From Actinomycetota bacterium (GTDB taxonomy: Bacteria > Actinomycetota > Actinomycetes > S36-B12 > UBA5976): a DNA stretch of 11,638 nucleotides. Made by a program: the position numbers and the translations under genes. The stretch spans positions 1 through 11,638 of the forward strand of contig CANFIL010000040.1 in assembly GCA_947447095.1 (NCBI GenBank), given 5' to 3'. Numbering within the stretch: position 1 is the stretch's first letter; every line of letters begins with the position of its first letter. Below, piece after piece: positions 1 through 6,347 of this stretch. The notes beneath the pieces are model-generated. The model worked only from the letters and a program-made list of their open reading frames with translations. It was not told the DNA's origin and did no database searches.

Positions 1-671
1 AGGTCGTTGGGGTCGATAGTGACATCGACTTCTTCAGCTTCTGGAAGTACGAGCACACCAGCAGCAGATGTGTGGATGCGTCCCTGCGATTCCGTCACAG
101 GTACGCGCTGTACACGGTGAACGCCACCTTCGTATTTGAGGTTTGCATACGGTGCATCTTCAGGCGCAACGACACCGCGTGACTTCACGCTGATTGCAAT
201 GTCTTTGTAGCCACCCATGTCAGATTCTTCAGCTTCGAGTACTTGCGTTGCCCAGCCACGCTTTTCTGCGTACTTCAAATACATGCGCATCAAGTCGCCG
301 GCGAACAATGCAGACTCTTCGCCTCCAGCACCTGCCTTGATTTCAAGAATGACGTCATTGCCATCCATCGGATCGCGCGGGATCAACATCTCTTGCAGTT
401 TTTCTGCGGCGGAATCTTTTTGTGCGCCTAGTTGAACAGCTTCTTCGAGGAACGCTGCGTCTTCGGCGCCCATCTCGCGGGCAGCTTCTTCATCTTCGGA
501 AAGCTGCTTCCATTCGCGGTACTTTGCAACGACAGGCTTGAGTTCAGCGTGACGCTTTCCGATGCGGCGTGCTTCACGTTGGTCGTTGTGTGTCGACGGG
601 TCGCTGAGTTTGGCCTCGAGGTCGATGTATTCGGTTTCGAGTGCTGCGGCCTTTGCGAAATCCTGAGCCAT
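1..671 (-). CDS. prfA: Peptide chain release factor 1 (RF1), C-terminal part beyond window
   Basis: RF1 recognises UAA and UAG stop codons in the ribosomal A site and triggers release of the finished protein. I translated the open minus-strand frame from the ATG at 669-671 to the left edge: 223 codons, of roughly 360 in the family. It contains the N-terminal helical domain, the KAGAGGEES stretch (about residues 112-120) and the GGVHRVQRVP block. Next comes the stop-codon-reading tripeptide Pro-Val-Thr at 191-193, inside VPVTESQGRIHTSAA. PxT marks RF1; RF2 has SPF. The frame ends at ITIDPND-like residues (VTIDPND), just before where the catalytic GGQ loop should appear, so GGQ cannot be checked here. 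A weak AGGA precedes the ATG. It lies downstream of rpmE on the same strand with a hairpin terminator between them; rpmE-prfA is a common actinobacterial order. Confidence 0.96.
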   Translation of the reverse strand, partial: MAQDFAKAAALETEYIDLEAKLSDPSTHNDQREARRIGKRHAELKPVVAKYREWKQLSEDEEAAREMGAEDAAFLEEAVQLGAQKDSAAEKLQEMLIPRDPMDGNDVILEIKAGAGGEESALFAGDLMRMYLKYAEKRGWATQVLEAEESDMGGYKDIAISVKSRGVVAPEDAPYANLKYEGGVHRVQRVPVTESQGRIHTSAAGVLVLPEAEEVDVTIDPND

Positions 672-708
672 TACTAATCCTGATCTAGTGCGTTGTCGTG
701 CGTTGGAG

Positions 709-754
709 AAAAACTAAAGGTGCCAGCGTCGTCACAAAAGACGACACCAACACC
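709..754 (-). terminator. Intrinsic terminator after rpmE
   Basis: Arms at 740-754 and 719-733 form, in minus-strand RNA, an unbroken 15-pair stem if G-U wobbles are allowed, with a 6-nt U-rich loop at 734-739. The A-rich plus-strand stretch at 709-718 becomes a U-rich tail (UUUAGUUUUU). The plus-strand RNA would instead carry A-C mismatches, so the element is oriented to end minus-strand transcription coming from rpmE. It would separate rpmE from prfA or reduce read-through into it. Confidence 0.8.
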
Positions 755-767
755 TCTAGATAAAAAG

Positions 768-977
768 CTAAGCCTGCTTGCCGAAACGCTTCTCGAACTT
801 GGCAACGCGACCGCCGGTATCGAGGATCTTCTGCTTGCCGGTGTAGAACGGGTGGCATGCACTGCAAACGTCAGCGTGGATGCTGCCGTTCTTCTGGGTG
901 CTGCGTGTTACGAACGAGCTGCCACAGGAACAGGTGACCTGGGTCTCGACATACTCTGGATGGATGTCAGCCTTCAT
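768..977 (-). CDS. rpmE: 50S ribosomal protein L31, zinc-ribbon (C+) type
   Basis: L31 is a small protein of the large ribosomal subunit that helps bridge the subunits. This copy is 69 residues, normal for the family. It starts MKADIHPEY and has the zinc-binding set Cys16, Cys18, Cys38 and Cys41 (TCSCGSSF and VCSACHPFYTGKQK), so it is the cysteine-containing, zinc-carrying form. The frame extends upstream to 1016, but the ATG at 975-977 is the better start: AAGGAG lies 6 nt upstream of it and the family begins with MK. A hairpin terminator follows, then prfA. In many actinobacteria rho precedes rpmE; here a secreted-protein gene does. Confidence 0.97.
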   Translation of the reverse strand: MKADIHPEYVETQVTCSCGSSFVTRSTQKNGSIHADVCSACHPFYTGKQKILDTGGRVAKFEKRFGKQA

Positions 978-1143
978 GGAATTCTCCTTGGTTAAGCGCT
1001 TACTCGGGTCGTTCAACTAATCGAACGTGAACCGAACAGCCCTCTAAGTGTGCCATTTATAGGGGTTCTAGCCAAATCAAGCTGGTCGATCCCCCGCAAG
1101 TGCCCAGATTCATAGATTTATGATCAAATGGCACCAATTTCAG
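978..1143. promoter_or_regulatory. Intergenic region upstream of rpmE
   Basis: This 166-nt gap must hold the rpmE promoter unless rpmE is read from the upstream gene. On the minus strand there is a TATAAA at 1056-1061, but no good -35 element at 17 nt, so it is only a candidate. No convincing terminator is visible for the secreted-protein gene that ends at 1144. A 9-bp inverted repeat (1050-1058 and 1126-1134) flanks the middle of the gap; its meaning is unclear. Confidence 0.3.
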
Positions 1144-2670
1144 TCACCGCTTGATAACTCGAATCTTTCGACTTGAGATCAGACCCTTTCCCTTCACCTG
1201 AACCACGGAACTCTTGGTCAGACACAAGGTGAATTTCAACTTGCCAGACGAGTCTGTTTTGCCAGAAACAACGGACTTGCATCCATTTCTCGTTCTTGAG
1301 GAGGAAGTGGTCTGCAAGGAAAGCATTTGATTCTTCAGAGGTCGTTTCGCTGAGTTGACAGCTTTCACCGTGAACACCACCGGACGCACCCCTGAGAAGG
1401 TCAAATCTCCAGCCGGGACATCAGCAACGTGCGCCATGTACGGCAGCTCAACGATGTTTCGCCCCACGTTCAACGTTTGCTTTGTTTCCTGGGTAAAACC
1501 CAACGCGGACAGAGAAACAGTTGCCTCAACGCTCAAGCGACTTGAATAGCCACTTAAGGCTGAACCATAACCAAGGTAAGTTCTTCCATTAGCAACACCA
1601 CCACAAATATTTAGTAAAGTCTCGCACTGTATTTCATCCAGTTCACTACTTGGAAGAAACACGTCTGTGAAGTTGGCACTGATGGATTGAGAGGTTGGTC
1701 CTACGGTCCAGAAATGGCCCGATTTATACCGCTTCAACCAAATTTCATTCCATTCAGCAGAGGTATTCAGAATGCTTTTATTTCCGAGTTGAGAAACAAT
1801 ACTGGTGCTTCCCCAGCTCCCTTTGTGCATTTTGACTGTGTAGTACTGCAGGAACATACAACTAGGTCCGCCAGGTCGAATCCGCCCAGTGGAATTGATG
1901 CGGTAGTTGCAGTTCCTTCGGGGGTCTTCCGGTTCATCGGCATCAAGTTGAGGATTCAGAATTTTTGTTTGATTTTGAAAAGTAACGATCGCATCTGGAA
2001 CGGGAGTGCCATCAGGCATCTGGACAGCTACGGAACGTGTTTGTACTTCAGGGACTTCTAAAGCGGGGATAGTTATTTGTGTGTCGTGTTCGAAAGAAAC
2101 TGATTGCGAGAATGATTGGCCAGTAAGAATGTAACCAACTCCTGAATACTTTGGCACCACAGTTAGACGCGCATCGTCCATCGGCACTTTGGGAAAGGTG
2201 ATGCATCCATCTGCTCCCAAAGCAGTCGTATCGCCCTTGAGATTTGCAGCTGCCCAAGAAACAGTTGACGTTGCATAAGCCTGTGGCTGCATGTTCCCAA
2301 GGCAAACAGTCTGTGACAAAAGATTTTCGATGCTTACCGTAACGCGACCGTTACTCGGCACAACCACTTCGATAGTTTGCGTGCCTGAAATTCCATCGAA
2401 GTTTGACCCCAATGAATACGTAACCGTGACTGAGCCAATCGGAATCGCTTGGAAGGCTGAACACCCGCGAATATCCGAAGTAACAGGCTGACTCTTTGCC
2501 TGTGCCGTGCTCCAGTAAATGCTGGCACCAGACAAGGGCGTTCCATTTGCAGTTGAAATGCAGACGCGGCCCGCCACAACTGAAACCGCCTCTACAGGCG
2601 TGGAATTCGCAAATAGGAGCGTTCCAACAACAGCTACGCCTATAAGCCGCAAGGAAATCAATTTCCGCAT
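1144..2670 (-). CDS. Secreted protein of tandem Cys-paired beta-sandwich-like repeats, function unknown
   Basis: I do not recognise a named family. The 508-residue product starts MRKLISLRLIGV and has a Sec-type signal peptide: RK, a hydrophobic core to about residue 21, and a likely cut after TPVEA at 28. The mature part looks all-beta. Two homologous repeats are visible, about 32-118 and 118-208: (R/T)VC at 37 and 123, and GC at 70 and 156, each pair 33 residues apart. They resemble carboxypeptidase-regulatory-like or Ig-like folds. Further pairs are Cys254/271, 349/356 and 464/483, ten cysteines in all. The last 75 residues (PVVFTVKAVNS, SGKTDSSGKLKF) look like a bacterial Ig-like domain and end in a basic tail. 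There is no LPxTG motif or membrane anchor, so it is probably released or bound to the surface by contacts. ATG 2668-2670 is chosen for its strong Shine-Dalgarno; an ATG six codons upstream overlaps that site. Confidence 0.8.
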   Translation of the reverse strand: MRKLISLRLIGVAVVGTLLFANSTPVEAVSVVAGRVCISTANGTPLSGASIYWSTAQAKSQPVTSDIRGCSAFQAIPIGSVTVTYSLGSNFDGISGTQTIEVVVPSNGRVTVSIENLLSQTVCLGNMQPQAYATSTVSWAAANLKGDTTALGADGCITFPKVPMDDARLTVVPKYSGVGYILTGQSFSQSVSFEHDTQITIPALEVPEVQTRSVAVQMPDGTPVPDAIVTFQNQTKILNPQLDADEPEDPRRNCNYRINSTGRIRPGGPSCMFLQYYTVKMHKGSWGSTSIVSQLGNKSILNTSAEWNEIWLKRYKSGHFWTVGPTSQSISANFTDVFLPSSELDEIQCETLLNICGGVANGRTYLGYGSALSGYSSRLSVEATVSLSALGFTQETKQTLNVGRNIVELPYMAHVADVPAGDLTFSGVRPVVFTVKAVNSAKRPLKNQMLSLQTTSSSRTRNGCKSVVSGKTDSSGKLKFTLCLTKSSVVQVKGKGLISSRKIRVIKR

Positions 2671-2675
2671 TTCAG

Positions 2676-2683
2676 TCCTTCCT
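2676..2683 (-). promoter_or_regulatory. Ribosome binding site deciding the start of the secreted protein
   Basis: AGGAAGGA lies 5 nt upstream of the ATG at 2668-2670 on the minus strand. The alternative upstream ATG (2686-2688) would put this site inside the coding region, so the downstream ATG is favoured. That start also gives a clean signal peptide. Confidence 0.75.
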
Positions 2684-2790
2684 ATCATTCAACGCACATG
2701 TTCGCCGTTTAGTTGCATTCTAATTCGCAACGTACGCCGGTCGACAAAAGAATTGAAAATCGCCATCAAATCGGCGCACTATAGAAATAC

Positions 2791-2822
2791 GAATGGCCAC
2801 CCCGAAACCGAGGTGGCCATTC
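2791..2822 (-). terminator. Hairpin terminator after tig
   Basis: A perfect 11-bp inverted repeat (2791-2801 with 2812-2822, GAATGGCCACC and its complement) sits 11 nt past the tig stop codon. On the minus strand the stem is followed by GTATTTCTATAG, only a weak U tract, so termination may be partial. The remaining gap (about 2684-2790) should carry the promoter of the secreted-protein gene; a TAGAAT is present, but I could not pair it with a good -35. Confidence 0.6.
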
Positions 2823-2833
2823 GCGAGAAGCGA

Positions 2834-4171
2834 CTACTCGTCGGCTTCGAAGTTTTCCTGATCTGAGTCAGCATCGAACATGTCGTCGAAGTCTGCTGGC
2901 AACTGGTCGTCGCCACGAAGAACTGATTCAAGATCAATGGTGTTGCCTGACTTGTCGACAACGGTGATGTTTTCAAGAACGTGTGACAAAGCCTTGACGC
3001 GACGAACTTCGCCAACGGCAGCCTGAACCTGGCCAGCCTGAACAAGCTGATCAGCGAACTGGTCAGGAGCAATGCCGTAGCGCTGTGATTCCTGAACGAG
3101 CCACTGTGACAATTCAGCGTCATTGACCTTAAGGTCTTCGACTTCGCCAATCTTGTCTAGGACCATGCGGGACTTCACGCTCTTACGTACATCGGCTTCG
3201 AATTCTGCCTTGTGAGCTTCATCGCCGTGACCATCTGAGAAGTGTGCATCGATTTCATCGGTGATGGCACCTTCTGGAACTTCAGCCTTAACTGCAAGCA
3301 TGAGTTCTTCGTGTGCAAGATCGCGAGCCTGGTAAGCCTGCTCTACAAGACGTAGACGGCCAAGACGCTCGCGGATGTCGCCCTTGAGCTCTGCAATGGT
3401 GTCGAATTCTGAAGCAAGCTGTGCGAATTCATCATCTGCTGCAGGAAGTTCGCGCTCGCGTACGGAACGAACGGTTACTTCAACAGTGATTGCCTTGCCA
3501 TCCCACTGACCATTGGTCGGGGTGAAAACAAAGTGACGGACGTCGTCAGCAGATGCGCCACGAACAGCGTCATCAAAACCTGGAACCATGCCGTCGCTAC
3601 CAAGTTCATAGCTCAGTGCGTTGGCGGTGATGTCTTCAACTGGCTGGCCATCGTGTTCGCCGCGAAGGTCGATCATGATGATGTCGCCATCCTTGGATGC
3701 GCGCTCAACTGGCTTGAGTGAACCGAAACGCTGACGAAGTTCGGTGAGTTGTTCTTCAACCTGTTCGTCAGTTACTTCAGCATCGTCAACAACAACCTTG
3801 ATCTTTGACAATTCTGGAAGATCAAATTCTGGACGGATGTCGATCTCGGCAGTGAACTCAAGACCCTCGGTGTCATCAAGCTTGGTGACATCAACGTTTG
3901 GACGGCTCATCTGAACGAACTTGTTCTCGACGATAACTTCTGCCAAAGCGCGTGGGATTGCGTCGTTGACTGCCTCTTCGAGAGCTGCTCCACGACCGAA
4001 GCGCTGATCGATGATGCGAGCAGGGATCTTGCCCTTGCGGAAACCAGGAATGGTGACCTGGGAAGCAATGCGCTCGTAAGCAGCATCAAGACTTGGCTTG
4101 AGTTCGTCCATAGGGACTTCAATGCTGACCTTGATACGGGTTGGTGACAGGTTCTCGACTGCGCTCTTCAC
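2834..4171 (-). CDS. tig: Trigger factor, ribosome-associated chaperone and prolyl isomerase
   Basis: Trigger factor docks at the ribosomal exit tunnel and shields emerging chains. The product is 445 residues, the usual length. The N-terminal ribosome-binding domain (1 to about 120) carries the signature GFRKGKIP at 43-50. The FKBP-like prolyl isomerase domain spans about 155-240 (KDGDIIMIDLRGEHDG, YELGSDGMVPGFDDAVRGA). The C-terminal helical substrate-cradling domain follows, with an acidic tail rich in Asp and Glu. I chose GTG 4169-4171 because AGGAG lies 4 nt upstream and the family begins (M)KSAVE. A longer start, GTG at 4195, has no Shine-Dalgarno. It sits downstream of tRNA-Pro on the same strand with a strong hairpin between. 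The clpP genes that often follow tig in actinobacteria are absent. Confidence 0.97.
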   Translation of the reverse strand: MKSAVENLSPTRIKVSIEVPMDELKPSLDAAYERIASQVTIPGFRKGKIPARIIDQRFGRGAALEEAVNDAIPRALAEVIVENKFVQMSRPNVDVTKLDDTEGLEFTAEIDIRPEFDLPELSKIKVVVDDAEVTDEQVEEQLTELRQRFGSLKPVERASKDGDIIMIDLRGEHDGQPVEDITANALSYELGSDGMVPGFDDAVRGASADDVRHFVFTPTNGQWDGKAITVEVTVRSVRERELPAADDEFAQLASEFDTIAELKGDIRERLGRLRLVEQAYQARDLAHEELMLAVKAEVPEGAITDEIDAHFSDGHGDEAHKAEFEADVRKSVKSRMVLDKIGEVEDLKVNDAELSQWLVQESQRYGIAPDQFADQLVQAGQVQAAVGEVRRVKALSHVLENITVVDKSGNTIDLESVLRGDDQLPADFDDMFDADSDQENFEADE

Positions 4172-4173
4172 GA

Positions 4174-4180
4174 CTCTCCT
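4174..4180 (-). promoter_or_regulatory. Ribosome binding site deciding the tig GTG start
   Basis: AGGAGAG lies just upstream of the GTG at 4169-4171 on the minus strand, with 4 nt between AGGAG and GTG. The spacing is slightly short but the match is strong. It supports the 445-residue form over the 453-residue reading. Confidence 0.65.
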
Positions 4181-4204
4181 ACTGGATGAATTCACTGGAG
4201 TGAA

Positions 4205-4244
4205 AAATGTGCGCCGTGGATTTATCGAAACAAATCCACGGCGC
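4205..4244 (-). terminator. Strong intrinsic terminator between tRNA-Pro and tig
   Basis: A perfect 13-bp stem (4232-4244 with 4211-4223, GCGCCGTGGATTT and its complement) with an 8-nt loop begins 5 nt past the 3' end of tRNA-Pro on the minus strand. It is followed by ACAUUUUUC. It is well formed to end tRNA-Pro transcription. Only about 33 nt separate it from the tig Shine-Dalgarno, so it may also act as an attenuator of read-through into tig. Confidence 0.88.
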
Positions 4245-4249
4245 GAGAG

Positions 4250-4322
4250 TCGGGGCGGCGAGACTCGAACTCGCGGTCTCCTGCTCCCAAAGCAGGCGCG
4301 CTAGCCACTACGCTACGCCCCG
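4250..4322 (-). tRNA. tRNA-Pro (anticodon UGG)
   Basis: The minus strand folds as a complete 73-nt cloverleaf. The acceptor stem is CGGGGCG with CGCCCCG, and the D arm is GCG/CGC. The anticodon stem CCTGC/GCAGG has the 7-nt loop TTTGGGA, so the anticodon is TGG and it reads CCA, and CCN by wobble. The T arm is GCGAG/CTCGC with loop TTCGAGT. The discriminator base is A at 4250. CCA is not encoded (CTC follows), so the end must be added by CCA nucleotidyltransferase. A terminator follows directly, then tig. Confidence 0.97.
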
Positions 4323-4335
4323 ATCTTGCTTTGTG

Positions 4336-4364
4336 AGTCTAATGCGAAAAGCACTATTTCGAAA
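4336..4364 (-). promoter_or_regulatory. Candidate promoter of tRNA-Pro
   Basis: On the minus strand TTTCGA (4359-4364) and TAGACT (4336-4341) are spaced 17 nt apart. The -10-like box ends 13 nt before the tRNA 5' end, which suits a short leader. The matches to consensus are only partial (about 3 of 6 and 4 of 6), so this is a candidate. Confidence 0.35.
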
Positions 4365-4385
4365 AATCGGGGTTACCAGGGGAAG

Positions 4386-4414
4386 TTTTCTGCGGAGTCG
4401 CGTTATGAGATAAG
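4386..4414 (+). promoter_or_regulatory. Candidate promoter of tRNA-Gly
   Basis: TTTTCT (4386-4391) and GATAAG (4409-4414) are 17 nt apart, about 33 nt upstream of tRNA-Gly. The boxes match consensus only partly. The 125-nt gap between the two divergent tRNA genes must hold both promoters, and this is the best plus-strand pair I see. Confidence 0.3.
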
Positions 4415-4447
4415 GTTTAGAACGAATCAGCCGCAAGGTTGAATTCC

Positions 4448-4521
4448 GCGGGTGTAGCTCAATGGTAGAGCCCCAGCCTTCCAAGCTGGCCATGCCGGTT
4501 CGATCCCGGTCACCCGCTCCA
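4448..4521 (+). tRNA. tRNA-Gly (anticodon UCC), CCA encoded
   Basis: A full cloverleaf of 74 nt including the 3' CCA. The acceptor is GCGGGTG with CACCCGC, and the D arm is GCTC/GAGC. The anticodon stem CCAGC/GCTGG has loop CTTCCAA, so the anticodon is TCC and it reads GGA. The T arm GCCGG/CCGGT has loop TTCGATC. The discriminator is T at 4518, and CCA is encoded at 4519-4521, unlike the neighbouring tRNA-Pro. It is divergent from tRNA-Pro. The last part of the gene, GGTCACCCGCTC, is repeated downstream at 4616-4627. Confidence 0.97.
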
Positions 4522-4526
4522 TATGT

Positions 4527-4545
4527 GCCTTTGCTTTGCAAAGGC
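4527..4545 (+). repeat. Perfect hairpin just after tRNA-Gly
   Basis: GCCTTTGC (4527-4534) pairs with GCAAAGGC (4538-4545) across a TTT loop, 5 nt past the CCA end of tRNA-Gly. No T tract follows, so it is not a standard terminator. It could stabilise the precursor 3' trailer or mark the 3' end for processing. Confidence 0.6.
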
Positions 4546-4574
4546 GTTCGAGTCGCGGTTGACCGGTCTCGAAC
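4546..4574 (+). repeat. Inverted repeat with tRNA T-loop-like motifs
   Basis: GTTCGAG (4546-4552) pairs with CTCGAAC (4568-4574), with a second small stem (CGGT/ACCG) inside. The left part also reads as GCG-TTCGAGT-CGC, like a short tRNA T arm, and GTTCGAGTC matches the T loop of the nearby tRNA-Pro. The rest of a cloverleaf is missing, so this is not called as a tRNA. Confidence 0.5.
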
Positions 4575-4596
4575 CTACGGTACGTCAATATTTATT

Positions 4597-4613
4597 CAAT
4601 TGCTTCGCAATTG
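4597..4613 (+). repeat. Perfect 7-bp hairpin in the tRNA-Gly spacer
   Basis: CAATTGC (4597-4603) pairs with GCAATTG (4607-4613) across a 3-nt TTC loop. It lies immediately before the duplicated tRNA-Gly 3' end. No U tract follows on either strand. Confidence 0.5.
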
Positions 4614-4627
4614 TTGGTCACCCGCTC

Positions 4628-4669
4628 GAAACAAAACAAAGCCCCACTGGTCGATGTGACCAATGGGGC
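4628..4669 (-). terminator. Intrinsic terminator after the APC permease, possibly bidirectional
   Basis: Arms at 4641-4652 and 4658-4669 form a 12-bp stem with a 5-nt loop. On the minus strand all twelve positions pair (one G-U), and the stem is followed by UUUGUUUUGUUUC, a good U-rich tail 16 nt past the permease stop codon. On the plus strand the same stem has one C-A mismatch and is followed by TTCGCCTTTTG, so it may also end tRNA-Gly transcripts. Confidence 0.85.
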
Positions 4670-4685
4670 TTCGCCTTTTGAGGAC

Positions 4686-6197
4686 TTACTCGGCCGGGAC
4701 TTCTGGGTCCACGACAAGCTTGGATCGTGTTTCACGGCCAAGGTAGTAGAACACCACGCCAACGATCAACGTCACACTGATAGCAATGAATACGTAACTG
4801 GTGTACTGGCCACGAGTTACGCCTTCTGGCAATGCTGAATCGTCAAGAAGTTTTCCGTCAGACAACAAGCCTGGGAAAATTCCGGTGAGCGAAGCGAATG
4901 CCGACCAGAAGGTTGTAATGATGCCGACAGCCCATACGCCCTTCATGCCACCAGGAATCTTGTATGGACGATTCGCGTGGCCATGTGACTTACGCAGCTT
5001 GATAACCGCAGGGAAGATCACTAAGTAACTCAAGTTTGTGAAGAGCAAAACAATGCCGATCATCACGCTGAATGCGACTGAAGTGTCACCTTCACCGAGC
5101 TTTTGAGCAACTACGAATACGAGCGTTCCAACGAGACCGGACAGGATGTTTACGTTTACCGGAGTTCCAAACTTCGAAGAGAACTGTCCAAGCCAACGTG
5201 GACCTGTGCCGTCAATCGCTGCAATCGCTTCAGTACGGTCAGCGCCCATAAGCCATGCGCTACCACTAGAAATAAGCGCCATGATGAATGTGAACGCCAT
5301 GAGCTTCATCATGAAGTCGGCTGCTCCACCGAAGACCGAGAACACAGTTGCCACGGCATCAAGGAATCCGGAGACACCTTCGATCTGATCGCCAGGTACA
5401 ACCATGACGATCGCAAGCACTGGCAAGCCGTACAACAGGATCGATGTAACCATTGCGCGCATGATGGTGAATGGAACGTCGCGTTGCGGGTTCTTCATTT
5501 CATCGCCAGCCGAGCTTGGCATTTCAAAACCAACAAGGTTGTAGAACACCAGTGGAACAAGCGCGATGAAGGCTGGCCAGGTTGGCTTCCAGTCCCCTGC
5601 TGATGGGAAATGCAAGCCATTCTTAGCACCGTAAATAACAGTTGCAATTGCAAAAGTACCGATCATGATGATTCGGGCGAAAGCGCCGATCGTCGGAATC
5701 CATTTACCAACGCCGAATGACAACACTGCTGAGAGTACTGAGAACCAGATGTAGATCAGACCAACACCGTATGACCAGAAACTGCCTGCCGGAATTTCAA
5801 AGAAGTAATCCGAGACAGTCTGGATTGCGAGCAACGAAAGGGTTGCACCGATCCATACCGGGTTTGCAAACCAATAGAAGATTGAGTTCATACCTGCGAC
5901 TTTGCGGCCCCACGCCATACGCGTCCATACATATGGTCCGCCTTCTTCAGTGAAGGTCGATCCCAACTCAGCCGTGAATAGGCCGTATGGAATGAAGAAG
6001 AAGATACACATAAAGATGAGCCACAGGAATCCCTGGGCTCCACTTGATGCCATTTGGCCGATTGTGTCGACGCCGACAATTGTGCAGAGCAAGAAGAAGA
6101 AAATGTCGAAACGACCGAAGTGCTTACGCAACTTCTTCTTTTCTTCGAGCGCGGCAGCCGTAGTTAGATCGGCTACTTCAATTCCCTCAATGGACAT
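4686..6197 (-). CDS. APC-superfamily amino acid or amine permease
   Basis: A 503-residue integral membrane transporter of the amino acid-polyamine-organocation superfamily, of normal length for a 12-helix member. A charged cytoplasmic N-terminus (EEKKKLRKHFGRFD, 18-31) leads into the first helix with the broken VGVDTIGQMASSGAQG segment (41-56), where APC carriers bind substrate. Other hallmarks are EEGGPYVW (84-91), the FEMPSSAGDEMKNPQRDVP block (224-242) and RPYKIPGG (410-417) in a cytoplasmic loop. Hydrophobic segments continue to about residue 487. The substrate cannot be read from the sequence. Divergence from a copper amine oxidase gene suggests an amine such as a polyamine, or an amino acid (inference). 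GGAG 6 nt upstream supports ATG 6195-6197. A terminator follows it. Confidence 0.93.
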   Translation of the reverse strand: MSIEGIEVADLTTAAALEEKKKLRKHFGRFDIFFFLLCTIVGVDTIGQMASSGAQGFLWLIFMCIFFFIPYGLFTAELGSTFTEEGGPYVWTRMAWGRKVAGMNSIFYWFANPVWIGATLSLLAIQTVSDYFFEIPAGSFWSYGVGLIYIWFSVLSAVLSFGVGKWIPTIGAFARIIMIGTFAIATVIYGAKNGLHFPSAGDWKPTWPAFIALVPLVFYNLVGFEMPSSAGDEMKNPQRDVPFTIMRAMVTSILLYGLPVLAIVMVVPGDQIEGVSGFLDAVATVFSVFGGAADFMMKLMAFTFIMALISSGSAWLMGADRTEAIAAIDGTGPRWLGQFSSKFGTPVNVNILSGLVGTLVFVVAQKLGEGDTSVAFSVMIGIVLLFTNLSYLVIFPAVIKLRKSHGHANRPYKIPGGMKGVWAVGIITTFWSAFASLTGIFPGLLSDGKLLDDSALPEGVTRGQYTSYVFIAISVTLIVGVVFYYLGRETRSKLVVDPEVPAE

Positions 6198-6347
6198 GTA
6201 AAACTCCGTTGCTATAGGTACTTACGCGTCACATTACTTAGATACTGGGCAGTAGTGGCGCAATTCGCATAAATTTCTCGGTACGAAATGCCCGAATTTT
6301 GTAGACTGATTCCAAAATACGTGCATTTCTCACACCTAGGACTCCTC
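6198..6347. promoter_or_regulatory. Divergent promoter region, permease and amine oxidase
   Basis: This 150-nt gap is the only space between two genes read in opposite directions, so both promoters should lie here. It is AT-rich in the middle, with a short imperfect palindrome near 6274-6288 (ATTTC...GAAAT) that could be an operator. I could not identify convincing -35/-10 pairs. AGGA at 6338-6341 is the amine oxidase ribosome binding site. Confidence 0.4.

Larger units (their letters stand above)
4508..4627 (+). repeat. 12-nt direct repeat of the tRNA-Gly 3' end (4508-4519 and 4616-4627)
   Basis: GGTCACCCGCTC occurs at the 3' end of tRNA-Gly and again 108 nt downstream. The copy covers the last T-stem bases, the 3' acceptor strand, the discriminator and the first C of CCA. 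This is the part of a tRNA that integrases of mobile elements often use and duplicate as attachment sites. No integrase gene is present in the window, so it could be a scar of a lost element or another kind of duplication. Confidence 0.6.

Noticed and set aside
693..995. Plus-strand 100-codon frame
   Set aside because: It is antisense to rpmE and its terminator; rpmE has the zinc motif and a strong ribosome binding site.
1100..1125. Possible terminator of the secreted-protein gene (GATTCAT...ATGATC)
   Set aside because: The stem is about 6 bp with a bulge, AT-rich, and not followed by a U tract.
1050..1134. 9-bp inverted repeat GTGCCATTT / AAATGGCAC, 67 nt apart
   Set aside because: A repeat this short and widely spaced could arise by chance; no known operator matches, and no U tract makes it a terminator.
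4207..4413. Plus-strand frames across 4098-4413 (e.g. GGETRTRGLLLPKQAR)
   Set aside because: They are antisense reads through tRNA-Pro and its terminator, with no ribosome binding site or family features.
4308..4541. Minus-strand 77-codon frame containing GAGDRDRTGMASLEGWG
   Set aside because: It is the reverse complement of tRNA-Gly read as protein; this kind of peptide is a familiar false annotation over tRNA genes.
4527..4574. Possible third tRNA gene or pseudo-tRNA
   Set aside because: There is a T-arm-like and an anticodon-arm-like hairpin, but the loop lacks U33, the variable region is too short, and there is no D arm or acceptor stem.
4520..4685. Genomic island integrated at tRNA-Gly
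   Set aside because: The interval between the 12-nt repeats is under 100 nt and holds no gene or integrase, so at most a scar remains; reported as a repeat only.
5103..5603. Plus-strand 166-codon frame
   Set aside because: It lies wholly inside the permease gene on the other strand and has a composition unlike a protein (many Arg, His, Cys).
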